This document shows positions 25,101 to 33,910 of a stretch of 64,000 nt of DNA, in pieces. The stretch's first letter is position 1. The number at the start of each line of letters is the position of its first letter. The notes under the pieces are model-generated. The model was not told the DNA's origin and ran no database searches. It saw nothing but the letters and a program-made list of their open reading frames with translations. Both the position numbers and the translations under genes were made by a program. Where the stretch lies: positions 2,418,001-2,482,000 of the forward strand of contig NC_020891.1 of the NCBI RefSeq assembly GCF_000355695.1, in the 5' to 3' direction. This stretch comes from Clavibacter nebraskensis NCPPB 2581. GTDB lineage: Bacteria > Actinomycetota > Actinomycetes > Actinomycetales > Microbacteriaceae.

Positions 25101-25946
25101 ATGCGCCAGATGGATCCCGCGGGGCTCGCCGAGTTCCTCCGCCGCCGCCGCGAGGCGCTCCAGCCCGAGGACGTCGGCCTCCCCCGCACCCCGCGGCGCC
25201 GCACGAGCGGGCTCCGGCGCGAGGAGGTCGCGGCGCTGTCGAGCATGTCCGCCGACTACTACGCGCGCATCGAGCGCGGCAGCAGCCCGCAGCCGTCGGA
25301 GCAGATGCTCGCGGCGATCGCGCACGGCCTGCACCTCACGGTCGACGAGCGCGACCACCTCTTCCGGCTCGCGGGGCACCAGCCTCCCGCGCGCGGCGGA
25401 TCCGGCGACCACGTCGGGCCCGGCCTCCAGCGGATCCTCGACCGGCTCGTCGACACGCCCGCCGAGGTCGTGAGCGAGCTCGGCGAGACGCTGCTGCAGA
25501 CGCCGATGGGCGTCGCCCTGACGGGCGACACCGCGCACCTCACCGGGCCGGAGCGGAGCATCGGGTACCGGTGGTTCGCGGATCCGGCCAGCCGTCGCCT
25601 GTACGCCGAGGAGGACCACGACGCCCTCGGCCGCCTCTGGATCTCGGGGCTCCGCGAGGTCGCCACCCGCCGCGGACCGGGATCCCGCGCCGCCCGCTAC
25701 GTGGAGCTGCTGCGGCCGCGGAGCGCCGAGTTCCGCGAGCTGTGGGCCCGGCACGAGGTGGGCCTCCGGCCGGGTGCCGTGAAGCGCTTCGAGCACCCGG
25801 AACTCGGCCGGCTGGAGCTCGCCTGCCAGACGCTGACGGATCCGGAGCAGTCGCACCACCTGCTCGTCTACACGGCCGCGCCCGGCTCGGAGAGCCACGA
25901 GAAGCTGCGGCTCCTCGGGGTGATCGGGGCGCAGTCGATGGGGTGA
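25101..25946 (+). CDS. XRE-family regulator with MmyB-like ligand-binding domain
   Basis: 281 aa, ATG with GAGGAG upstream. The HTH_31/XRE domain (LAEFLRRRREALQPEDVGLP, TSGLRREEVAALSSMSADYY, RIERGSSPQPSEQMLAAIAH) is followed by a MmyB/PAS-like ligand domain with TPMGVALTGDTAHLTGPERS. In actinobacteria this family is commonly encoded back to back with an SDR, as here at 24002-24940, and acts as its regulator; MmyB-like domains bind fatty-acid-like ligands. Confidence 0.93.
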   Translation: MRQMDPAGLAEFLRRRREALQPEDVGLPRTPRRRTSGLRREEVAALSSMSADYYARIERGSSPQPSEQMLAAIAHGLHLTVDERDHLFRLAGHQPPARGGSGDHVGPGLQRILDRLVDTPAEVVSELGETLLQTPMGVALTGDTAHLTGPERSIGYRWFADPASRRLYAEEDHDALGRLWISGLREVATRRGPGSRAARYVELLRPRSAEFRELWARHEVGLRPGAVKRFEHPELGRLELACQTLTDPEQSHHLLVYTAAPGSESHEKLRLLGVIGAQSMG

Positions 25947-26038
25947 GGAGCCCCAATCGGGGGCGACACGGCCGGCCGCGGCGGTGGGAGGCTCGGGCCG
26001 TACCCGACCGGGCTGCCCGCCCACCCGAAGGAGTCCCC

Positions 26039-27313
26039 GTGGATGACGACGTCCAACTGATCAGCGACGGCGACGGCCTGGCCGTCATCGGCGAGCCGGC
26101 CGCGGTGGAGCGGTTCCTCGCGGCGAACGACCTGCCGAAGGGGCGGGACCTCGGGCTGAAGAAGCTGTTGCCGGTGATCGGCGTGGCCGCGTCGGTCATC
26201 CAGGGCGGTTCTGAAGTCGCCGCGAATCACGGTCGCTGGATCAAGTTGACCAAGGAGTCGGCAGCAGCACTCGCGAGCAACCCCGCGATGAAGGGCTCGG
26301 CCGATCACCTCAGCCGCGCGATCGTCATGCATGGCGGCAAGACCAAGAAGATCCTCGAATTCACGACCGGCCCCGGCAAGGCGCTGGCGAACCCGAACGT
26401 CGCCGCCGCCGTCGGCGCGGTCATGGCCCAGTACGCGATGCAGCAGGCCATGGACGAGATCAGCGACTACCTCGCCGTCATCGATGCGAAGGTCGACGAC
26501 ATCCTCCGCGGCCAGAAGGACGCCGTGCTCGCCGACATGATCGGCGTCGAGATGGTCGTCGACGAGGGCACGCTGATCCGCGCCCAGGTCGGCCGGGTCT
26601 CCGACATCACGTGGTCGAAGGTGCAGGGGACGATGCAGATCCTCGCCCGCACGCAGGGCTACGCGCTCCGGCAGCTCGACGCGCTCGCGGAGAAGATGGA
26701 GAAGACGACCAAGGTCGACGACCTCGTGCGGGTGACGAAGGACGCGGAGGCGACCGTGCGCGAGTGGCTCGCCGTGCTCGCCCGCTGCTTCCAGCTCCAG
26801 GACGCGGTCGCCGTGCTCGAGCTCGACCGCGTGCTCGATGCGTCGCCCGAGGAGCTCGACGAGCACCGCCTCGCGCTGCGCACCGTGCGGCAGAACCGGC
26901 TCGTACTCATCGGCCGCACCACCGACCGCCTGCTCGAGCGCATGGACGCCGCCGCCGGCACCGCGAACGCGAAGGTGCTGCTCAACCCGTTCGACTCGCG
27001 GGCGATCGTGGGATCCAGCAACCGAGCCGCCACGGGCGTCGTGCAGTTCAACGGCCTGCTCGGCGTCGCCGACGAACGCGAGGCGCTGGAAGCTCGGCCC
27101 TGGTTGGTCGCGGTCGGCGACACGTGGGATGCGGCGCGCGACCAGGGTGCCGAGGGCGCGGCTGCCGCCCGGCGTCTCGGCGCGGCGGCATTCGGGCGCG
27201 GACGTGCGGCCGCCGACGGCCTCCAGCTGAAGCTCGCGGAGGGTGCCCTGCGGCGCCGACGCGGCAAGGGCGACGGCGGTCAGACGCCGGACGTCTCAGA
27301 GGACGAGAGCTGA
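26039..27313 (+). CDS. Conserved protein of unknown function, 424 aa
   Basis: GTG start with GAAGGAG upstream. I do not recognise a named domain. The N-terminus reads VQLISDGDGLAVIGEPAAVE, then a Lys-rich stretch (LPKGRDLGLKKLLPVIGVAA). Residues ~115-145 form an Ala-rich hydrophobic helix (NPNVAAAVGAVMAQYAMQQA) followed by long amphipathic helices with coiled-coil character up to about residue 310 (YLAVIDAKVDDILRGQKDAV). The C-terminus is Ala/Arg-rich and charged. Its composition is slightly less GC-rich than its neighbours. It is monocistronic and convergent with moeZ. Confidence 0.75.
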   Translation: MDDDVQLISDGDGLAVIGEPAAVERFLAANDLPKGRDLGLKKLLPVIGVAASVIQGGSEVAANHGRWIKLTKESAAALASNPAMKGSADHLSRAIVMHGGKTKKILEFTTGPGKALANPNVAAAVGAVMAQYAMQQAMDEISDYLAVIDAKVDDILRGQKDAVLADMIGVEMVVDEGTLIRAQVGRVSDITWSKVQGTMQILARTQGYALRQLDALAEKMEKTTKVDDLVRVTKDAEATVREWLAVLARCFQLQDAVAVLELDRVLDASPEELDEHRLALRTVRQNRLVLIGRTTDRLLERMDAAAGTANAKVLLNPFDSRAIVGSSNRAATGVVQFNGLLGVADEREALEARPWLVAVGDTWDAARDQGAEGAAAARRLGAAAFGRGRAAADGLQLKLAEGALRRRRGKGDGGQTPDVSEDES

Positions 27314-27341
27314 CAGGCGCACCGCGGCCTGAGGCCGTCCG

Positions 27342-28529
27342 TCACGCCCGCCCCGCCACGCTCCGCCACGACTGGATCCCGCCGCGCAGGCTCACCGCGT
27401 CGCGCCCCGCCTCGCGCAGGGCCACCGCGGCCGCCCGCGAGCGCACACCGGAGGCGCAGTAGACGATCACGCGGTCGGTGATCGCGCCGGGCACCGCTCC
27501 CGGATCCACCGTCACGATGCGCACGGGCACCGCGACGTGGCCGGGGATGGAGTCGACCAGGCGCTCGTCGGGCTCGCGCACGTCGAGGAGGACGACCTGC
27601 TCGTCGGAGGCGAGGATCCCCTCCACCTCCTCCGCGTCCAGCTCGGTGCCGTCGGTGGCGGCGCCCACGCCGCAGAAGAGGTCGTAGTCGGCGAGCGCCG
27701 TGACCCGCTGGCGGCCCTTGGCGCGCTTCACGCCGATGGTGCGGCTGGTGCCGGCGAGCGCGTCGAGCACCACGACCCGGCCGAGCAGCGGCGTCCCCGC
27801 GCCCGTGACGAGCTTGATGACCTCCGTCGCCATGAGCGCGCCGACCGTGCCGCACACCGCGCCGAACACGCCCGCCTCCTCGCAGGAGAGCACGGCGCCG
27901 TCGGCCGGCGGCTCGGGGAAGACGTCGCGGTAGTCGATGCCGCGGCCGTCGGGCGCCGCGTCCCAGAAGACGGTGACCTGCGCGTCCCACCGGTACACGG
28001 ATCCCCACACGCACGGCACGCCCACGAGGGCCGCCGCGTCGCTGATGAGGTAGCGCGTGGCGAAGTTGTCGGTGGCGTCGACGACCACGTCGTAGCCGCC
28101 GAGGATCCGGAGGGCGTTGTCGTTCGTGAGCCGCTCGGCGTGCTCGACGACCTCGATCCCGGGATCGGTGCGGCGCACCGAATCCGCCGCTGACGCGGTC
28201 TTCGGCCGGCCGACGTCGGGCGTGCCGTGGATGGTCTGGCGCTGGAGGTTCGAGAGGTCCACAGCATCGTCGTCTACGATTCCGAGGGTCCCGATCCCCG
28301 CCGCGGCCAGGTACTGCAGCACGGGGGAACCGAGGCCGCCCGCGCCGATCACGAGCACGCGCGCCTGGTCGATGCGGGACTGACCCCCCATCCCGATGCC
28401 GGGAAGGGCGAGGTGCCGGGAGTGGCGTTCGCGCCGCTCGTGCGCATCCTGCCCGGAGCCATGACCACCCAGGCCCCGCCCCCCGGGGTCGGTGCCCTCC
28501 CGATCGACGAGCGGCAGAGACGACCCCAT
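27342..28529 (-). CDS. moeZ: MoeZ-type adenylyltransferase/sulfurtransferase (ThiF plus rhodanese)
   Basis: 395 aa, ATG with GGAGG 6 nt upstream. Residues ~30-265 are a ThiF/MoeB E1-like domain (RHLALPGIGMGGQ, VLVIGAGGLGSPVLQYLAAA, VDLSNLQRQTIHGT, VDATDNFATRYLI). Residues ~290-395 are a rhodanese with the active-site loop YCASGVRSRAAA. MoeZ activates the C-terminal Gly-Gly of MoaD-like carriers and transfers sulfur to them, so it can serve the moaD product at 15442 and also thiamine or thionucleoside carriers. Its start codon overlaps that of the divergent glycosyltransferase gene. Confidence 0.9.
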   Translation of the reverse strand: MGSSLPLVDREGTDPGGRGLGGHGSGQDAHERRERHSRHLALPGIGMGGQSRIDQARVLVIGAGGLGSPVLQYLAAAGIGTLGIVDDDAVDLSNLQRQTIHGTPDVGRPKTASAADSVRRTDPGIEVVEHAERLTNDNALRILGGYDVVVDATDNFATRYLISDAAALVGVPCVWGSVYRWDAQVTVFWDAAPDGRGIDYRDVFPEPPADGAVLSCEEAGVFGAVCGTVGALMATEVIKLVTGAGTPLLGRVVVLDALAGTSRTIGVKRAKGRQRVTALADYDLFCGVGAATDGTELDAEEVEGILASDEQVVLLDVREPDERLVDSIPGHVAVPVRIVTVDPGAVPGAITDRVIVYCASGVRSRAAAVALREAGRDAVSLRGGIQSWRSVAGRA

Positions 28530-30234
28530 GACAGACCTCCGTACGGACGGCGGACGCGGACCCGCGTCGACCGGTCCCAGCGTACGACGGCCCGCCGACG
28601 GTCCCCGCGGCGGTCGCCCCGGCGGCCCGCTCGGCCGCTTCCACCACCGCCGCTGGGGCGACGCCTGGCTCATCGGCCTCCTCGGCTTCCTGCTCGCGCT
28701 CCCCCTCGCCGGCGCGCCCTCGGTCTGGTACGACGAGGCCGCCACCGTCATCTCGGCCACGCGCGGCTGGGACGACCTCCTCCGCGAGCTCAGCACGGTC
28801 GACGCCGTCCACGGCCTCTACTACGCGGGCATGAAGGTGTGGTTCGAGCTGGTCGGCTACTCCCCCACGTCGCTGCGCTTCCCGAGCGCGGTGTTCATCG
28901 GCCTGGCCGCCGCGGGCGTCGTTCTGCTCACGCGCACGGTCTCCACGCGCGCCACGGGCATCGTCGCCGGGCTGGTCTTCGTCGTGATCCCCCGCTCGGC
29001 GTGGATGGGCACCGAGGGCCGCTCCTTCGCGCTCGGCACGCTCATCGCGGTGGCGCTCACGATCGTGCTGGTGCTGGCGGCCCGCCGTGCCGGATCCCGC
29101 TGGCAGGTGCAGGCCCGGTGGTGGGCGCTGTACGGGCTGCTCGCGTGGCTCGGCGCCTCCACCTTCGTGTACCTCGCGCTGCTCGTCGGCGCGCACGGCG
29201 TCGTGATCCTGTGGGCCATCGCCTCCGCGCGCGTCGGCCACCGCAGCCGCCGGCCCATGGTCGTGTCGCTGCTCGGCTGGGCGCTCGCCTCCATCACGGC
29301 CGGGCTCCTGTCGCTGCCGCTCGTGCGCGTGGTGACGGAGCAGTCGGGCCAGGTGGGGTGGATCAAGCCCATCGGCCCGAACACGATCACGCAGGTGATC
29401 TCGACGCAGCTCTTCTCCCAGAACGACGTCTTCGGCTTCCTCGCCTGGGCGCTCGCGCTCGTGGGCCTCGCGCTGCTGGTGCGCCGCGGGATCCGCCTGG
29501 TGCGCGCCCGCCGCGCCTCGCGCCTCGAGCCGGAGGGCGCCCTCGCCGAGTTCGAGTCGGCGTACCTGCACGCCGGGTGGTCGCCGACGATCCTGCAGCT
29601 CGCCGTCGTGTGGTTCGTCGTGCCGACGCTGCTGCTCATCGGCGCCTCGACCCTCATGTCGCCGCTCTACTCGCCGCGCTACATGGCGTACACGGCGCCC
29701 GCGTTCGCGATGCTCATGGCGGTCGGGATCCTCGCGCTCCGGTGGAAGCCGCTCGTCGCCGCCGTCACGACCGTGCTCGTGGCGCTGTCGGTGATGCAGC
29801 TCGTGCACGACCGCACCACCACCGTGAAGGCCGACTCCGACTGGGCCGCCATCGCGCGGATCGTCTCGGAGGAGCGCGCGCAGGAGGCGCCCGGCACGAC
29901 CGAGGCCGTGATCTTCGGGCCGGTCCGCCGCCACCCGAAGGCGACCTCGCGCATCGTCGCGTACTCGTACCCGGACGCCTTCCGCGGCATGGACGACATC
30001 CTCCTACGCACCCCGCCCGGCGACACCGACGGCCTCTGGGAGGAGACCTACCCGTTGGCCGACCGGGTCGACGAGGTCGAGGGCGCCGACGTGGTGTGGC
30101 TCGTCACGAGCGACAAGCAGGACATCCGGGACGACGTGGCCGAGGCGCTCACCCCGCGCGGCTTCGCGAAGACCGACGACTGGCACGTGATGAACGCGAA
30201 CGTCGAGCGCTACGAGCGGGTCGCGGCGGGCTGA
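28528..30234 (+). CDS. GT-C membrane glycosyltransferase (ArnT/GT39-like)
   Basis: 568 aa from the ATG at 28528; no strong Shine-Dalgarno. A Gly/Arg-rich cytoplasmic tail of ~45 residues precedes about 11 membrane helices. The first external loop carries VWYDEAATVISATRGW with the Asp-Glu pair used by GT-C enzymes, followed by TVDAVHGLYYAGMKVWFELV. A large C-terminal external domain starts near residue 425. It probably transfers a sugar from polyprenyl phosphate to a cell-wall glycan or protein. The start overlaps the moeZ start in the four bases CATG. Confidence 0.82.
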   Translation: MTDLRTDGGRGPASTGPSVRRPADGPRGGRPGGPLGRFHHRRWGDAWLIGLLGFLLALPLAGAPSVWYDEAATVISATRGWDDLLRELSTVDAVHGLYYAGMKVWFELVGYSPTSLRFPSAVFIGLAAAGVVLLTRTVSTRATGIVAGLVFVVIPRSAWMGTEGRSFALGTLIAVALTIVLVLAARRAGSRWQVQARWWALYGLLAWLGASTFVYLALLVGAHGVVILWAIASARVGHRSRRPMVVSLLGWALASITAGLLSLPLVRVVTEQSGQVGWIKPIGPNTITQVISTQLFSQNDVFGFLAWALALVGLALLVRRGIRLVRARRASRLEPEGALAEFESAYLHAGWSPTILQLAVVWFVVPTLLLIGASTLMSPLYSPRYMAYTAPAFAMLMAVGILALRWKPLVAAVTTVLVALSVMQLVHDRTTTVKADSDWAAIARIVSEERAQEAPGTTEAVIFGPVRRHPKATSRIVAYSYPDAFRGMDDILLRTPPGDTDGLWEETYPLADRVDEVEGADVVWLVTSDKQDIRDDVAEALTPRGFAKTDDWHVMNANVERYERVAAG

Positions 30235-30289
30235 CCCGCTCGCCGCGTCCTCAGGCGCCCGCACGTGGTCGGACGGGTGGAGCGGCGGA

Positions 30290-30813
30290 TCAGCGGACCG
30301 CGATGGTCCCCTCGAAGCGCGCGGTGACCGCGGTGCCGTCCGGCGTCTCGACCACGTGGTAGACGAGGCCGCGGTGGCCCGCGGCGTCCGTCGTGATGGC
30401 GGCGTTCGGGAACTCGGTGGTGAGCGACCAGTCGCCCGAGCCGTCGACGTGCACCTTCTCCGACACCACGATGAACCCGGCGACCTGGCGGTTGCGGTAC
30501 AGCGGGTCCCGGACGACGGGGTACGTGACGGTGACGATCCCGTCCGGGACGCCCGTGCCGTGGAACTCCACGCACGTGGTCGAGCCGGCGCAGATGGCGC
30601 GCTGCGTGCCGTGGACGGTCAGCGGTCCCGTCCCGGTGATGCGCCGCGGGTCGGGCAGCGCGACGCGGGCGGTCGGTCCGCGTGGGCCGCCGCGGCCGTG
30701 TGCGCGTGCGCGGGAGCCGCGGCGTGTGCGGCGGCCGGGGCGATGAGCGCGAGCGGGAGGCCCGCGGTGACGGTTATTGCGACCGCGGCGGCGGCGCACG
30801 TGATGGTGTGCAT
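30290..30813 (-). pseudogene. Secreted protein gene broken by a frameshift
   Basis: A signal peptide reads from ATG 30813 (MHTITCAAAAVAITVTAGLP, cleavage near AAAHA) but that frame ends at 30619 after GASPGRDR. In another frame the mature-looking part continues to a stop at 30290: TARVALPDPRRITGTGPL, AICAGSTTCVEFHGTGVPDG, then VHVDGSGDWSLTTEFPNAAI. The two halves join near 30680-30690 if one base is added or removed. So this is a decayed gene or the sequence has an indel error. The intact product would be a secreted protein of about 170 aa with one disulfide; function unknown. Confidence 0.6.
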
Positions 30814-31045
30814 GAGCTCGTTCTTCGTCGCCGGCAGCTGGCGCAATCGACGGGCGATCGCCCAGGTGCTCGACGCGCTCGACGACGTGGGCGCGCGGTC
30901 GTCCTGCTTCATCCGGTCCGTCTACGAGGCGGAGGCCGCCGCCTTCGCCGTTCCCGGCGGCGCGGACGCCGCCGACCTCGACGACCCGGGGATCCGGCGT
31001 CTGTTCGAGCAGGACCTCGCCGCGTTGCGCGCCGCCGACCGCGCG
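30812..31045 (+). pseudogene. Truncated nucleoside-2-deoxyribosyltransferase-like gene
   Basis: From ATG 30812 the frame reads SSFFVAGSWRNRRAIAQVLD, ALDDVGARSSCFIRSVYEAE, LDDPGIRRLFEQDLAALRAA. This is a convincing N-terminal half of a Rossmann-like protein related to nucleoside 2-deoxyribosyltransferases (FVAGSWRN is the family start). It then runs into the 3' end of ispE, which lies on the other strand, so the second half with the catalytic Glu is missing. The frame stays open across ispE only because of high GC. Identity of the family is moderately sure; the truncation is clear if it is right. Confidence 0.5.
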
Positions 31046-31984
31046 TCAGCCCGTGATGATGCGGGCGCCGTGCACGGGCCCGGTGGCGCGGATGACCTGG
31101 AGGCGGGCGGCGCTCAGCGCGATCTGCAGCTCGAGCGCGCTGTCGAGGTCGGCCGCGAGGAACGCGACCGTGGGGCCGGATCCCGAGACGATGCCCGCGA
31201 GCGCGCCGTTCTCCTCGCCGAGCTGCAGCACCTCGCCGAGGCCGGGCGCGAGGTGGAGCGCGGGCGCCTGGAGGTCGTTGTGGAGGACCTCGGCGAGCAT
31301 GTGCGGATCCCCCGCCCGCAGCGCCTGCAGCACGCCCGAGTCGACCTGCGGGATCTGCTGCGCCGGGAAGATGTCCTGCGCGTGGCGCTCGCGGTGCCTG
31401 TCGAGCTCGCCGTAGACGTCGGGCGTGGAGACGCCGAACTCGGCGATGGCGAGCACCCACTGGAAGGTGCCCTTGGCGAGCGCGGGGCTGAGGCGGTCGC
31501 CGCGGCCGGTGCCGATGGCGGTGCCGCCGGCGAGCGCGAACGGCACGTCGGCGCCGAGCTCCGCGCCGAGGGCGAGCAGCTGGTCGCGCGTGCGCTCGGT
31601 GCCCCACAGGGCGTCGCAGGCGAGGAGGGTGGCCGCGGCGTCCGCGGATCCGCCGCCCATGCCGCCCGCGATGGGCACGTTCTTCTCGATGCGCAGGTGC
31701 ACGCCGCCGCGGTGGCCGGTGCTCCGGGCGAGGAGCCGTGCGGCGCGGACGGCGAGGTTGTCGGCGCCGGTGGTGAGGTGGGACGTGTCGATGGATCCGC
31801 CGAACTCGACCGAGAAGCCGTCCGACCGGGTGGCCCACACATCCTCGTAGAGGCTGACCGCCTGGTACGCGGTGGCGACGTCGTGGTAGCCGTCCTCCTG
31901 GAGGGCGCCCACGGTGAGGGAGACGTTGATCTTGCCCGGGGCCCGCGCGTGCACCACGTCGGAGCTGGTGGCCGCGGAGGTCAT
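31046..31984 (-). CDS. ispE: 4-diphosphocytidyl-2-C-methyl-D-erythritol kinase
   Basis: 312 aa. GHMP kinase: N-terminal [16 protein letters not shown], the ATP loop [16 protein letters not shown], and C-terminal [10 protein letters not shown]. It phosphorylates CDP-ME in the MEP isoprenoid pathway. TAGGTT lies 7 nt upstream of the ATG at 31984, so it can be expressed from its own leaderless promoter inside the rsmA 3' region. Last gene of the metG-tatD-rsmA-ispE run, the common actinobacterial order. Confidence 0.95.
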   Translation of the reverse strand: MTSAATSSDVVHARAPGKINVSLTVGALQEDGYHDVATAYQAVSLYEDVWATRSDGFSVEFGGSIDTSHLTTGADNLAVRAARLLARSTGHRGGVHLRIEKNVPIAGGMGGGSADAAATLLACDALWGTERTRDQLLALGAELGADVPFALAGGTAIGTGRGDRLSPALAKGTFQWVLAIAEFGVSTPDVYGELDRHRERHAQDIFPAQQIPQVDSGVLQALRAGDPHMLAEVLHNDLQAPALHLAPGLGEVLQLGEENGALAGIVSGSGPTVAFLAADLDSALELQIALSAARLQVIRATGPVHGARIITG

Positions 31985-31994
31985 GTGCTCCAAC

Positions 31995-32906
31995 CTAGCG
32001 GAGGCTGGGAGGCGCTCCGTTCGCCTCGCGATCCGCCCAGGCATGGGCGACGCGGAGGTAGTCGTGCACGCTCAGCTGCTCGCCCCGCGAAGTGGGGGCG
32101 ACCCCTCCGGCCTCGAGGAGCGAGGATGCGACCTCGCTCCCGCCGAGCAGCTCGGCGAGCGCCTGGCGGAGCATCTTGCGGCGCTGTTGGAAGGCCGCGT
32201 CGACGATCTTGAAGGTGCGCGTGCGCAGCTCCTCCGAGGCGAACGGCTCCGCGTGCCGCTCGAACGCGACGAGCACCGAGTCGACGTTCGGCACCGGCCA
32301 GAACACCTGGCGGCTGACCTGGCCGGCCGTGCGCCACGCGCCGTACCAGGCGGCCTTGACACTCGGGGATCCGTAGACCTTGGATCCGGGCTCCGCGGCG
32401 ATGCGGTGCCCGACCTCGGCCTGCACCATCACGACGCCCGTGCGGATCGCCGGGAAGTGCTCGAGCAGGTGCAGCAGCACGGGCACGGACACGTTGTAGG
32501 GCAGGTTGGCGACGAGCGCGGTGGGATCCCCCGGCAGCTCGGCGACGCGGAGCGCGTCCTCGTGCACGATGGTGAGCGCGGCGTCCGGCTGATACAGGCC
32601 CACCGTGATCGGCAGCTGCTCGGCGAGCCGGCCGTCGATCTCCACCGCGACGACGCTCGCGCCCGTCTCGAGGAGGCCGAGCGTGAGGGATCCGAGGCCG
32701 GGCCCCACCTCCACCACGTGCGTGCCCGCCTGGACGCGCGCGACCCGCACGATGCGGCGCACGGTGTTGGCGTCGATGACGAAGTTCTGCCCGAGCTTCT
32801 TCGTGGGCGCGACGCCGAGCAGCTCGGCCAGGTCGCGGATCTCGGCGGGGCCGAGGAGCGTCGGGGCGACGGGAGCGGGCGCGGCGGCTGCCGTCTCGTC
32901 GCTCAC
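31995..32906 (-). CDS. rsmA: 16S rRNA dimethyladenosine transferase
   Basis: 303 aa, GTG overlapping the tatD stop (GTGA). KsgA motifs: [18 protein letters not shown], the SAM motif [17 protein letters not shown], the catalytic [16 protein letters not shown], and the C-terminal domain [10 protein letters not shown]. It dimethylates A1518/A1519 of 16S rRNA during 30S maturation. An Ala/Pro-rich tail of about 15 residues precedes the conserved part. Confidence 0.96.
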   Translation of the reverse strand: MSDETAAAAPAPVAPTLLGPAEIRDLAELLGVAPTKKLGQNFVIDANTVRRIVRVARVQAGTHVVEVGPGLGSLTLGLLETGASVVAVEIDGRLAEQLPITVGLYQPDAALTIVHEDALRVAELPGDPTALVANLPYNVSVPVLLHLLEHFPAIRTGVVMVQAEVGHRIAAEPGSKVYGSPSVKAAWYGAWRTAGQVSRQVFWPVPNVDSVLVAFERHAEPFASEELRTRTFKIVDAAFQQRRKMLRQALAELLGGSEVASSLLEAGGVAPTSRGEQLSVHDYLRVAHAWADREANGAPPSLR

Positions 32907-33853
32907 GCGCGGCTCGCCGGGTCGATCTCGGCGGGGTCCTTCGCGGGCGACGTCACGGGCTCGTCGTCCCAGCGCCCGTAGACGAGCTCGGTGTTCGAGG
33001 AGATCTGCGCGGCGAGCATCGACACGTCGGTGCCGAGGTGCGCGGCCATCGCGCGGAGCGTGTGCGGGATGAGGTAGGGCGCGTTCGGCCGGCCGCGGAA
33101 CGGCACGGGCGTGAGGAACGGCGCGTCCGTCTCCACCAACAGGAGCGAGCGCGGCGCGAAGGCGAGCGCCTCCCGCAAGTCGTGCGCGTTCTTGAAGGTG
33201 ACCGTGCCGGAGAACGACATGTACCAGCCGTTCTCGGCGCAGATCCGGGCGAGGTCCTCGTCGCCGGAGAAGCAGTGGAAGACGGTGCGCTCGGGGGCGC
33301 CGACGCGCAGCAGCGTGGCGACGACCTCGTCGTGCGCATCGCGGTCGTGGATCTGGAGGGCGATGCCGCGCTCCTTCGCGATGCGGATGTGCTCCTCGAA
33401 CGAGCGCTGCTGGGCCGCGCGGCCCTCCTCGCCCGTGCGGAAGAAGTCGAGGCCGGTCTCGCCGACGGCGCGCACGCGCGGGCGTCCGGCGAGCTCGTGG
33501 ATCTCGGCGAGGGCGTCGTCGAGCGTGCCCGCCTCCTCGTGGGCCGGGGCCTCGTTCGGGTGGATCGCGACGGCGGCCAGCATGCGCGGCTCGTGCGCCG
33601 CGGTCTCCGCCGACCAGCGGGAGGTCTCGAGGTCGCCGCCGACCTGGATGACGCCGCGGACGCCGACCGAGCTCGCCCGGTCGAGGTGCTCGGTGAAGTC
33701 GATGGGCGACTCGCCGTCGGCGATCTCGAGGTGCGTGTGGTTGTCGTAGACGGGGACCGTGAGCGCCTCGGGCAGCGGCGGGTACGTGAGGTCGCGCGTC
33801 TGGCCGTGGACCGCGGTGGTGTCGCGCTGGCGCACGTAGCTGGATTCGGACAT
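32903..33853 (-). CDS. tatD: TatD-family metal-dependent hydrolase/DNase
   Basis: 316 aa from ATG 33853. An upstream in-frame GTG at 33862 is unlikely because it overlaps the TAGAGT -10 box, which sits 7 nt before this ATG. Metal-binding HTHLEI at the N-terminus, GETGLDFF, the metal His residues in QIHDRDAHDEVV and FHCFSGDEDLAR, and VETDAPFL. TatD proteins are 3'-5' exonucleases or related hydrolases. Followed by rsmA with 4-nt overlap. Confidence 0.94.
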   Translation of the reverse strand: MSESSYVRQRDTTAVHGQTRDLTYPPLPEALTVPVYDNHTHLEIADGESPIDFTEHLDRASSVGVRGVIQVGGDLETSRWSAETAAHEPRMLAAVAIHPNEAPAHEEAGTLDDALAEIHELAGRPRVRAVGETGLDFFRTGEEGRAAQQRSFEEHIRIAKERGIALQIHDRDAHDEVVATLLRVGAPERTVFHCFSGDEDLARICAENGWYMSFSGTVTFKNAHDLREALAFAPRSLLLVETDAPFLTPVPFRGRPNAPYLIPHTLRAMAAHLGTDVSMLAAQISSNTELVYGRWDDEPVTSPAKDPAEIDPASRA

Positions 33854-33860
33854 CGCGCTC

Positions 33861-33866
33861 ACTCTA
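33861..33866 (-). promoter_or_regulatory. Leaderless -10 box that decides the tatD start
   Basis: TAGAGT on the minus strand, 7 nt before ATG 33853. It overlaps an alternative GTG start and so argues against it. Confidence 0.55.
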
Positions 33867-33910
33867 CCGACGGGCGCGGTCGCCGCCCGGTCGGCGGGGC
33901 CGCCGCCGAG

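Noticed and set aside
30356-32212. A 618-codon plus-strand frame
   Set aside because: Only its 30812-31045 segment resembles a protein. The rest is antisense to ispE and rsmA.
33860-33862. GTG 33862 as tatD start
   Set aside because: It lies within the TAGAGT -10 box whose spacing points to ATG 33853.
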